NCBI GenBank assembly: GCA_963818505.1
Contig: CAWFSJ010000005.1
Span: forward strand, 1,302,001 to 1,366,000
DNA from: JADKAV01 sp963818505
Lineage (GTDB): Bacteria > Actinomycetota > Actinomycetes > S36-B12 > UBA10799
Length of the DNA stretch: 64,000 nt
Reading direction: 5' to 3'
Part shown: positions 43,590-51,027 of the stretch, in pieces
How positions within the stretch are numbered: position 1 is the stretch's first letter
Layout of the letters: each line of letters begins with the position of its first letter
Program-made: the position numbers and the translations under genes
The notes under the pieces: model-generated
The model's database searches: none
Seen by the model: the letters and a program-made list of their open reading frames with translations, nothing else
Told to the model about the DNA's origin: nothing

Positions 43590-44750
43590 GTGGATCCCGT
43601 TCGTCGCACAGAGACCTGGTTCGCCCGAAAAGGCCTGCCCCAGTTCGTGGATGACTACAGCTCGGCCAAACACATCTGGACCCGGGCGCTACCCGCGCTC
43701 GTGGTGATCGTCGTGGTCCAACTCATCTCGGCCATCGGCTCGGCGGTGTCTGGAGTCACCCTGGCATTGCCCCTCGTAACCCTGGTTGTGGCAGGGCTGG
43801 TGCTCTTGGGGGTGGGGTTGTGGTCGAAGTACAGGCGGGGATACTGGTTCGCACCCTCGGATCGGGTCGGATGGCCGGTGCTCGTCGGATTCCTGCTGGT
43901 CGGCGTGATCGACGAGGTTGTCGGGACGGCCGCCGCGGCACGCCCTGTCACCGTTGGCAACATCGCTGGGGCCCTGTTCTTGCAGGTCCTACTTCTCGGG
44001 ATCATCTACGTCGTGACGCGGTTCGCGATGATCTCGATGGTCGTCTGGGGGATCCGGCAGACGATGCGCAGCGCGGGCGATCTCTATGTAGTGGCCACGA
44101 AGGCCCTCCCTCTGCTGCTGATCGTGCTGATCGTGCTGTTCATCAACACGGAGGTCTGGCAGGTGTCCGCGACATTGGACTCCACGCTGCTGTGGGCCAG
44201 TTCCGGACTGTTGTTGCTCCTTGGTCTGCTGGTAACGCTGGAGCGCACGCGCGAACAGATCGCGGCCCTCGATCCGGCCTCGGACATGGACCGGGTCCGG
44301 GCGTCGTGCCAGGACAGCCCCATGGACCAACAGGCGCATGGCTTGACCGAGGCGGTGGATCCGCGCCTGGGCCGCGCGCAGAAGCGCAACCTGTTGGTGG
44401 CTGCCATCGCCACCCAGGCCATCCAAGCCGCGCTGATCGGGCTGCTGGTGTGGCTGTTCTTCATCGTCTTCGGAGTGATCGCGATCAACGCCTCGATCCA
44501 GCAGACCTGGATCGGGGATCTCGGGCCCGTGGATGTCTTCTGGACGGTTGGCGGCGACCATGTGCTCTCGCGCGCGCTCATCCGTGTGTCCACGTTCCTC
44601 GGCGCTTTCGCTGCCTTCTACACGACTGTTTACGCAGCCACCGACGACGTGTACCGGGCCTCCTTCAGTGAAGATGTCGGGGCGTCGCTGCAACAGGCTG
44701 TTGACGTGCGCCGCGTCTATTTGACGGTCAAGGGTCGGTCTGATGCGTGA
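43590..44750 (+). CDS. Polytopic membrane protein
   Basis: A 386-aa protein with about seven hydrophobic helices in two groups (residues 28-135 and 165-345). A soluble loop (about 230-280) contains LERTREQIAALDPASDMDRV. No family is recognised and no catalytic motif is seen. GTG 43590 is chosen from TACGGT 6 nt upstream; the frame is open into thiQ, but those codons are overlapping coding sequence. The end overlaps the DUF309 gene by 8 bp, so the two are co-expressed. Confidence 0.7.
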   Translation: MDPVRRTETWFARKGLPQFVDDYSSAKHIWTRALPALVVIVVVQLISAIGSAVSGVTLALPLVTLVVAGLVLLGVGLWSKYRRGYWFAPSDRVGWPVLVGFLLVGVIDEVVGTAAAARPVTVGNIAGALFLQVLLLGIIYVVTRFAMISMVVWGIRQTMRSAGDLYVVATKALPLLLIVLIVLFINTEVWQVSATLDSTLLWASSGLLLLLGLLVTLERTREQIAALDPASDMDRVRASCQDSPMDQQAHGLTEAVDPRLGRAQKRNLLVAAIATQAIQAALIGLLVWLFFIVFGVIAINASIQQTWIGDLGPVDVFWTVGGDHVLSRALIRVSTFLGAFAAFYTTVYAATDDVYRASFSEDVGASLQQAVDVRRVYLTVKGRSDA

Positions 44751-45156
44751 CCGGGACGACTCCGGTCGTCCACGCAATGCCCGCCCTCGAGATGCCTTGG
44801 GGCGCCCGCTTGAGCCAGGAGCAGACGGTGTGGCGCCGCTGCCCGACGACATCGACCCGGATCCGGGGGCCGTAGTGCCGGCGGCCACCGACTTGCTCGA
44901 CAGGGGTCTCCCGTTCCAGGCCCACGAGGTGCTGGAGGCCGCCTGGAAGGCCAGTGAACCGCCGGCCCGGGCAGCCTGGCAGGGCATGGCGCAGCTGGCG
45001 GTGGCCCTCACCCATGCCCTTCGGGCGAACCAGCCCGGGGCGCGACGGTTGCAGCAGCGTGCCCGAGTCAACCTCGCCACCGGCCAGTTGCCAGCCGTGG
45101 CTGAACCGCTGCGAGAACGCCTCGAGGAGGAGCTGGCTCGTGCGCTGGAACCATGA
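44743..45156 (+). CDS. DUF309-family protein
   Basis: A 137-aa cytoplasmic protein. An acidic and Pro-rich leader of about 45 residues is followed by the DUF309 helical domain with its signature FQAHEVLEAAWKASEPPARA and the helix WQGMAQLAVALTHALRAN. The function of the family is unknown; a metal site is often proposed from the conserved HE/W residues. It overlaps the upstream membrane gene and ends 10 bp before a palindromic element. Confidence 0.82.
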   Translation: MRDRDDSGRPRNARPRDALGRPLEPGADGVAPLPDDIDPDPGAVVPAATDLLDRGLPFQAHEVLEAAWKASEPPARAAWQGMAQLAVALTHALRANQPGARRLQQRARVNLATGQLPAVAEPLRERLEEELARALEP

Positions 45157-45165
45157 GATGCGTTG

Positions 45166-45233
45166 GTTAGAGGTTGTGGTCCTCGTTAGCGAATCCACGC
45201 GTTGTTTCGCTAACCAACGGCACAACCTCTAAC
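45166..45233. repeat. 68-bp palindromic element, copy 5
   Basis: Same 28-nt arms and inverted centre TCCACGCGTTGT. The variable blocks do not pair (GTCCT left, CCGTT right read inward). It sits between the convergent DUF309 and FGGY kinase genes. The right flank CTCTAACCAGGGCGCG resembles the 30-bp units at 54,184. Confidence 0.9.
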
Positions 45234-45247
45234 CAGGGCGCGAAACC

Positions 45248-46840
45248 TCAGCCGTTCATACGCTTGTAGAAGCCCTTGACCGATCCGTACAACTTGCGGT
45301 ACTCCGCGAAGTTCGCGGCGTAGACCTCACGCTCACCGGGAACCGGGTCGAACACCTGGGCCACGGGGACGGTCTGCGCTGCCTGCTCCAGGGTCAATTC
45401 CCCCAGGCAAACCCGGGCCCACATGGCCACGCCACGCAACTGCGCATTGAGCGGATCCGCGACCTGTTCGATGCGCCGGTCGAGGGTGGAAGCGATGATC
45501 GAGCACCAAAGATCGGACTGCGCACCGCCGCCCAGGATCCGGATGCTGGGGACGGTGCGCTTGAGGTACTTCTCGTAGTAGACGAAAAGCCAGTTGATGT
45601 TCAGGGCCACGCCCTCCATGACCGCGCGAACCATCATCGCCCGGTCGCTGCGGAACGACAGATTGAGGAACGCAGCCCGCAGATGTTTGTCCTCCACCGG
45701 TGAGCGCTCCCCGGCCAGCCAAGGCGTGAAGATCAAGCCCTCACAGCCCGCGGGGGCTGTCGCGGCCAGTTCGGTGAGGGCTTCGTAGGTCGGCTGTTCG
45801 CCGACGGGTGCTGCTCCATCGGCACCGATGCCGCTGCCGCCCCCCATGAGTCCATCGGCAGGCGCGATGATCTGTTCGCGCAACCACGACAGTGCGGCGC
45901 CCCCGGTTTCGATGTTGTTGCCCACGATGTTCATCTCGGGGGTCAACCCGGGCAGCGTCGCGATCGATCGAAGGATGTCGGTGCGTTTGAACGGCACCGG
46001 CGCTGAGAACCACGCCGTGGTCGAGACGGCCAGGTGTGTCTCGAAGGCTTTAACCGCACCACTTCCAATGATCGCGGCGTGCACATCGGGAATGCCGCAG
46101 GCGACGGGGACGCCGGGCTTGAGGCCCAGACGCTGCGCCATGTCGGGGAGCAGCGGACCTTGGACCGAACCCGTTGGAATGAGTTCGGGCAGAAGCTCGC
46201 GCTTGCGACCGGATCGCTCGACCAGCGAATCGACGTAGCCGAAGGGCGCCCCGATGTGGTTGTCCGTCAGCCATGAGGCCGTCATCGACGCCGGCGTGGC
46301 GACGGTTCGCCCGGTCAGCAGGAAGCCCAGGTAGTCGACAGGTTCCAGCAGCACCCGACTGCGTTCACCGATGTCGGACAGTTCGTTGCGCAGAAGCAGC
46401 GCATGCCCGGTCGGGTCGGCGCCCGCCGGGTTCGGCGCCCCGCCGGTGATGCGCAACCAGGGCAGGACCTTCTGCGGGGCGTAGCCGCCGACACTCACCG
46501 GCCCACCGATGATGCGCGCGACGTTGGCTCGTGAGCGGGTGTCCGACCACAGGATCACCGGGCCGGCGGGGTCATTGTCCGGCCCGACCGGCACGGTTGA
46601 ACCCCACTGTCCGGTGATCCCGATGGCGTGCAGATCGTCGGCATCCACCTTCGAGGTCACGTCGTCGATCGCGGCACGCAACGCGATCTCCCACTCGATC
46701 GCGTCCTGGGTCGCGGCACCGTCTCGGCCGACGTAGACCGACACCGGTTTGAAGCACGTGGCCAAGATCTCGCCGGACACGTCAACCGCAGCGACCTTGG
46801 GCCCCCCGTTTCCAAGGTCGATGGCCAGGATCCACGTCAT
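45248..46840 (-). CDS. FGGY-family carbohydrate kinase
   Basis: A 530-aa kinase of the xylulokinase/glycerokinase group. It has ILAIDLGNGGPKVAAVD as phosphate loop 1, GITGQWGS, VILWSDTRS, the signature region GCEGLIFTPWLAGERSP, and RILGGGAQSDLWCSIIAST as the adenosine site. The substrate is unknown. Its ATG overlaps the stop of the lyase gene upstream (ATGA), so the pair may act in sequence on one phosphorylated compound. The kinase is not close to the usual xylose or glycerol genes. Confidence 0.88.
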   Translation of the reverse strand: MTWILAIDLGNGGPKVAAVDVSGEILATCFKPVSVYVGRDGAATQDAIEWEIALRAAIDDVTSKVDADDLHAIGITGQWGSTVPVGPDNDPAGPVILWSDTRSRANVARIIGGPVSVGGYAPQKVLPWLRITGGAPNPAGADPTGHALLLRNELSDIGERSRVLLEPVDYLGFLLTGRTVATPASMTASWLTDNHIGAPFGYVDSLVERSGRKRELLPELIPTGSVQGPLLPDMAQRLGLKPGVPVACGIPDVHAAIIGSGAVKAFETHLAVSTTAWFSAPVPFKRTDILRSIATLPGLTPEMNIVGNNIETGGAALSWLREQIIAPADGLMGGGSGIGADGAAPVGEQPTYEALTELAATAPAGCEGLIFTPWLAGERSPVEDKHLRAAFLNLSFRSDRAMMVRAVMEGVALNINWLFVYYEKYLKRTVPSIRILGGGAQSDLWCSIIASTLDRRIEQVADPLNAQLRGVAMWARVCLGELTLEQAAQTVPVAQVFDPVPGEREVYAANFAEYRKLYGSVKGFYKRMNG

Positions 46841-48228
46841 TCCGGAGCGACCTCGTGCATCGCGTCGAGCACCCCCGACATCAGCGTGTTGATCGTCTGG
46901 TTGCCCTGCGGGGTCCCGCCGAAGCCGTACATGGCACCGCTGGCCGCGGGCGTGCCCGTGTTGGCCACGGCGTAGTCGACGGCCGACTGCAGATCTGCCA
47001 GGAAGGCCTCGGCCACGCCCGCTTTCGTGTTGGGGCGGGTCACGCAGAAGTGCAGGGCCGCGGGCAGTTGCAGCGCATTCATCCGCCAGCCGGACTTCTT
47101 CAGCGCGTCGTTGACCAGGTAGATGTCCACCTCGTCGCGGTCGGACATGAACGCGACGAGGAACTTCGGATCGCCGATGACCTTGAGCCCGTCGATTGCG
47201 TCCACGCCGTCCTTGATGGTGCTCGCGGTCTCGAGGATGCCTTCGGCCGCTGCGAGGTATCCGGCGCGTCCTGTCGTGACCATGGCTGCCCAGGTGGAGG
47301 CGATCAGGCCGCCGGATCGCGAACCCGCCAGCCCCGGCGAGAGGTACAACCCGCCGGGCCAGTCGGGGTAGGTGAAGTACTGGTGGCGGCGCAGATCCTT
47401 GTTCCTGTAGAGCAACGTCGAGGTGCCCTTCAGCGAGTAACCGTATTTGTGGGTGTCAGCAGAGATCGAGGTGACGCCGGGTACGCGGAAGTCCCAGGCC
47501 GGAATGTCGTAACCGAGTGCCTCGGCCCACGGCCACAGCAAGCCACCCAAGCAACCATCCACGTGCATACCGATGCCACGTTCAGCGGCCAGCGCGGCGA
47601 TCGCCTCGATCGGGTCGATCAGGCCGTGGCCGTAGTCGCCGGCCGAGCCCACAAGCGCGATGGTCTGGTCATCGATCAGGTCGGCCATGGCGGCCACATC
47701 CGCGGTGTACGCATCGGTCAGCGGAGCGTGGCGGACCTCGATGTCCATCCAGTAGGCGCCCTTGTCCAATGCCACATGCGCGGTGATTGGCATCACGACG
47801 TTGGGTTTGGTGACTCCGCGCTCACGGGCCATCTCACGGTAGGTGAACAGGGCGGTTATCAGGCTTTCGGACCCGCCACTGGTGACGACGCCGCAGGCGT
47901 TCGCATCGCCGTTGAGCAGGTCCAGCACCATCGCCACGATCTCCGCCTCGAACTTGGTCGCCGACGGGTACATGTCGCGTTGCAGAACGTTGGCGTGGGA
48001 GAACTGGGAGAAGACCTCGCCCAGGTAGGCGTAGTGGTCGTGGTCCCCGGAGTAGAGGCTGCCACTGACTTTGCCCTCGTCGCCCACGGAGTCCTCGCGG
48101 CTGGCCATCGAGGTGATCTCGGCCAGCACGTCCGCGCGGTCGCGTGGTTCGTCGGGGATGCTCCGGTAGCTGGTCGTCTGCTTGCGGTAGGGATAGAACC
48201 CGTCAATGAAGTCGTCGAACTCGCTCAC
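46837..48228 (-). CDS. PLP-dependent sphingosine-1-phosphate-lyase-like enzyme
   Basis: A 463-aa group II PLP enzyme closest by motif to sphingosine-1-phosphate lyase. It has GKVSGSLYSGD near the N-terminus, VTSGGSESLITALFTYRE, MHVDGCLGGLLWPW with the PLP-ring Asp, and the Schiff-base Lys at about residue 261 in SADTHKYGYSLKGTS. It lacks the N-terminal membrane anchor of the eukaryotic enzyme, so it should be soluble. Retro-aldol cleavage of a phosphorylated amino alcohol is expected from the family; decarboxylase activity is the alternative. Confidence 0.83.
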   Translation of the reverse strand: MSEFDDFIDGFYPYRKQTTSYRSIPDEPRDRADVLAEITSMASREDSVGDEGKVSGSLYSGDHDHYAYLGEVFSQFSHANVLQRDMYPSATKFEAEIVAMVLDLLNGDANACGVVTSGGSESLITALFTYREMARERGVTKPNVVMPITAHVALDKGAYWMDIEVRHAPLTDAYTADVAAMADLIDDQTIALVGSAGDYGHGLIDPIEAIAALAAERGIGMHVDGCLGGLLWPWAEALGYDIPAWDFRVPGVTSISADTHKYGYSLKGTSTLLYRNKDLRRHQYFTYPDWPGGLYLSPGLAGSRSGGLIASTWAAMVTTGRAGYLAAAEGILETASTIKDGVDAIDGLKVIGDPKFLVAFMSDRDEVDIYLVNDALKKSGWRMNALQLPAALHFCVTRPNTKAGVAEAFLADLQSAVDYAVANTGTPAASGAMYGFGGTPQGNQTINTLMSGVLDAMHEVAPE

Positions 48229-48356
48229 GCTGCTGACATTACGCCGCGGGCGAGTGTGAACCCCGACGGAAGAGTGAAGTCATCCCAGAAACGCAGCGGC
48301 GTCAATGCGGCGACGCTACCGGCACTTCACATCGCGCCAACTGGCACTCTGTTGGC

Positions 48357-49100
48357 ATGCGTAAAGCCGTACCGCTCGTACTCATGATCGCCGGCATCGT
48401 CATGTTCGCTCTGGGGATCGCCAATGCTGTGGGTGGCTTCACCTCGTCAGTCACCTCCATCGCCAACTCCACTTTGATCGGCACGCCGTTCACGACCCCG
48501 GGCAGTTCGTCCACTCAGCTCGAGCCCGGCACGTACGTGGTGTACGAGAACATCGGGTTCCAAGGTTCCCGGCCTGGCCTTGTCACCGCTGATCCGGATG
48601 CGATCACCGTGTCCGGGCCGGGCGGGGATGTGGTCACAACCTGCGTGTCGTGCGGAAACGCGAGCTCCACCTTGACGCTGGGTTCCACGACCTACATCGG
48701 CGTGGTGTCGTTCCAGGTGGCCGACGCGGGGGAGTACACCGTGGCCTCCGACGACGACACCGGCGCGCAACTGGTGCTCGGCCCGTCGGTGGCCGACGCC
48801 ATCGGGGGGATCTTCGGCAGCCTGGGTGGGATCTTCGGCTGGACCGGTGTCGCGATACTGGGTGCGGTCCTGGGCTTCGCCGGGATGATCTGGCTGATCA
48901 TCGCCGCCGTCACTGGTGGGTCGAAGCCGCCGCCGGTCGCTGGGATCCCGTACTACGATCCAGCGGTGCCTGGCCAGGTGCAGGTGACCTCTCAGGCGCC
49001 CACAGCGGCGGGTTCGTGGTACCCGGATCCCGAGGACCCGAGCCAATTGCGCTGGTGGGACGGCCGCCAGTGGACAGAGCAGCGGCGCCCTCGCACGTAA
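48357..49100 (+). CDS. DUF2510 membrane protein
   Basis: A 247-aa protein. It has an N-terminal helix (VPLVLMIAGIVMFALGIANA), an extracytoplasmic domain of about 130 residues with a Cys pair (VTTCVSCGN), a second helix (WTGVAILGAVLGFAGMIWLI, about 160-185) and a C-terminal DUF2510 module (WYPDPEDPSQLRWWDGRQWT), which should lie in the cytoplasm. Function unknown; DUF2510 proteins are actinobacterial. A CACTCT hexamer lies 6 nt before the ATG. The 128 bp upstream of the gene show nothing else. Confidence 0.78.
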   Translation: MRKAVPLVLMIAGIVMFALGIANAVGGFTSSVTSIANSTLIGTPFTTPGSSSTQLEPGTYVVYENIGFQGSRPGLVTADPDAITVSGPGGDVVTTCVSCGNASSTLTLGSTTYIGVVSFQVADAGEYTVASDDDTGAQLVLGPSVADAIGGIFGSLGGIFGWTGVAILGAVLGFAGMIWLIIAAVTGGSKPPPVAGIPYYDPAVPGQVQVTSQAPTAAGSWYPDPEDPSQLRWWDGRQWTEQRRPRT

Positions 49101-49183
49101 GTACGGCACTGGCGAACCGTTCGGTTGTGCCGTTTTGGCATGGATCTTGTGTAGAGTCTGCCCACCAAACCTCGGGAGGCGTT

Positions 49184-49573
49184 ATGAAGAAACTGATGGG
49201 AATTGTCGTGGTCGTGCCGCTCTTATTCGGCGGACTGGCCGCATGTGGTGGCAGCGACAGCTCCACCTCGGAGACCACTGCTGCTGCCACTCCGGCCGAA
49301 ACCACGGCTGAGGCCAGCCCCGCGATGACGGAGGGCTCGACTGAGACCACTTCTGCCGTCGACGACTACTGCCAGCAGGTCGATGAGTACGCGGCGGCAG
49401 CCAAGGAGTTGATCTCGGACCCGACCTCCGGCGACGCGACTGAACTCCAGCAGCAGGCGCAGGAACTGCAGGACGCGGCGTCGAAGTTGACCCAGGAGCT
49501 CATCGACGACCCGTCGAAGGCCGAGCAGGTCCAGGAGTGCACCACGAAACTCCAAGAGGCACTCGCCGGCTGA
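49184..49573 (+). CDS. Small lipoprotein
   Basis: A 129-aa predicted lipoprotein with lipobox GLAAC (Cys about residue 21). A Thr/Ala/Ser-rich linker and a helical, Gln/Glu-rich domain follow (DDYCQQVDEYAAAAKELI to VQECTTKLQEALAG) with two Cys that could form a disulfide. Start ATG 49184 follows CGGGAGGC. A strong terminator follows. No function is inferred. Confidence 0.78.
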   Translation: MKKLMGIVVVVPLLFGGLAACGGSDSSTSETTAAATPAETTAEASPAMTEGSTETTSAVDDYCQQVDEYAAAAKELISDPTSGDATELQQQAQELQDAASKLTQELIDDPSKAEQVQECTTKLQEALAG

Positions 49574-49586
49574 GGCACAACCGCAC

Positions 49587-49631
49587 CACCACAGGAGGGG
49601 ATCCGGAGGAATCCGGGCCCCCTCCTTTGGT
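49587..49631 (+). terminator. Intrinsic terminator-like hairpin
   Basis: AGGAGGGG (49593-49600) pairs with CCCCTCCT (49619-49626) around an inner CCGG/CCGG. The base extends through CACCA/TGGTG. The following T-run is short. Confidence 0.6.
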
Positions 49632-49730
49632 GTGTGCGGGGGCCATGTTGGATTTCGGCGATCTAGTTGCGGGTCTCCGACTTCAGTTGTCGGTGGGCCG
49701 TCAGCGGACAGCCCGGGGTGCCCCCCGTTA

Positions 49731-49747
49731 TTACTAGCCAGTAACAT
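49731..49747 (+). promoter_or_regulatory. Candidate repressor operator overlapping a -10 box
   Basis: TTACTAGCCAGTAA (49731-49744) is an inverted repeat TTACT-N4-AGTAA. It overlaps TAACAT (49742-49747), a TAnnnT -10 for the thiolase/FadB operon starting 49802. It looks like a TetR-type operator. Confidence 0.5.
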
Positions 49748-49801
49748 AGCCCTCACGCGGCTGCGCGTCGGAGCGCAAACGCCATTTCCAGGAGGCTCGA
49801 T

Positions 49802-51016
49802 TTGACCAGCGAAGCGTACATCTACGAGGCGATCCGCACCCCCCGAGGCCGAGGCAAGGCCAACGGTTCCCTGCATGGGGTCAAGCCCGTCACCCTGGTG
49901 ACCGGCTTGATTGACGAACTGCGCACCCGTCACCCGGGGATGGACCCCAACGCCATCGATGACCTTGTGCTCGGTTGTGTGACGCCCGTGGGCGACCAGG
50001 GCGCCGACATCGCCAAGACCGCCGCGATCTTCGCCGGGCTGCCCGACACCGTCGCCGGTACCCAGGTCAACCGTTTCTGCGCCTCGGCGCTGGAAGCCGT
50101 CAACATCGCCGCGCAGAAGGTCCGCGCCGGATGGGACAACCTGATCATCGCCGGTGGCGTCGAATGCATGAGTCGCGTGCCTATGGGTTCCGACGGAGGG
50201 GCCTGGGCGATGGACCCGGAGACCGCCTACGACACCTACTTCGTGCCGCAGGGCATCAGCGCCGACCTCATCGCCACCACGGAGGGGTTCACCCGTGACG
50301 ACGTGGACGCCTATGCCGTGCAATCTCAGCAACGCTCCGCCGCCGCGTGGGCAGCGGGCAACTTCGCCAAGTCCGTCGTCCCGGTCAAGGACCGCAATGG
50401 CGTGATCCTGCTGGACCACGACGAGCACATGCGTCCCGACACGACCGTTGAGTCCCTGGGCAAGCTCAAGCCCTCCTTCGCGGGCATCGGCGAGATGGGC
50501 GGTTTCGACGCCGTGGCGCTGCAGAAGTTCCACTGGGTGGAGAAGATCGATCACGTCCACACGCCGGGCAACTCCTCCGGGATCGTCGACGGCGCTGCTC
50601 TGGTCGTTGTGGGCAACGAGCAGGTCGGCAAGGACTTCGGCATGGCCCCACGTGCGCGCATCGTGGCCACCGCGGTCTCAGGGGCTGACCCGACGATCAT
50701 GCTGACCGGCCCGACCCCAGCCACGCAGAAGGCGCTGAAGACCGCGGGCCTGACCGTGGACGACATCGACGTGTGGGAGTTGAACGAAGCCTTCGCCGCG
50801 GTCGTCCTCAAGTGGGTGAAGGACTTCGACCTGCCCATGGAGAAGGTCAACATCAACGGTGGCGCGATAGCCATGGGGCACCCGCTCGGTGCGACCGGGG
50901 CGATGATCCTCGGGACCGTGGTCGACGAGTTGGAGCGTTCCGGCGGCCGCTACGGGCTGGTCACGTTGTGCATCGGTGGCGGCATGGGCCTGGCCACGAT
51001 CGTCGAGCGGGTCTGA
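49802..51016 (+). CDS. fadA: Acetyl-CoA acyltransferase (thiolase)
   Basis: Thiolytic step of beta-oxidation, cleaving 3-ketoacyl-CoA. The 404-aa protein has the acyl-accepting Cys in VNRFCASALEAVNIAA, the C-terminal NEAFAAV, GHPLGATGA with the catalytic His, and LCIGGGMG with the second Cys. The start is TTG 49802 behind AGGAGG (spacing about 7). The next gene, encoding the hydratase/dehydrogenase, follows by 11 bp. Confidence 0.94.
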   Translation: MTSEAYIYEAIRTPRGRGKANGSLHGVKPVTLVTGLIDELRTRHPGMDPNAIDDLVLGCVTPVGDQGADIAKTAAIFAGLPDTVAGTQVNRFCASALEAVNIAAQKVRAGWDNLIIAGGVECMSRVPMGSDGGAWAMDPETAYDTYFVPQGISADLIATTEGFTRDDVDAYAVQSQQRSAAAWAAGNFAKSVVPVKDRNGVILLDHDEHMRPDTTVESLGKLKPSFAGIGEMGGFDAVALQKFHWVEKIDHVHTPGNSSGIVDGAALVVVGNEQVGKDFGMAPRARIVATAVSGADPTIMLTGPTPATQKALKTAGLTVDDIDVWELNEAFAAVVLKWVKDFDLPMEKVNINGGAIAMGHPLGATGAMILGTVVDELERSGGRYGLVTLCIGGGMGLATIVERV

Positions 51017-51027
51017 GGAGAACACGG

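Noticed and set aside
46855..48387. A 510-codon open frame antisense to the lyase-like gene
   Set aside because: High-GC shadow frame; the opposite strand has complete family motifs and codon usage with GC-rich third positions.
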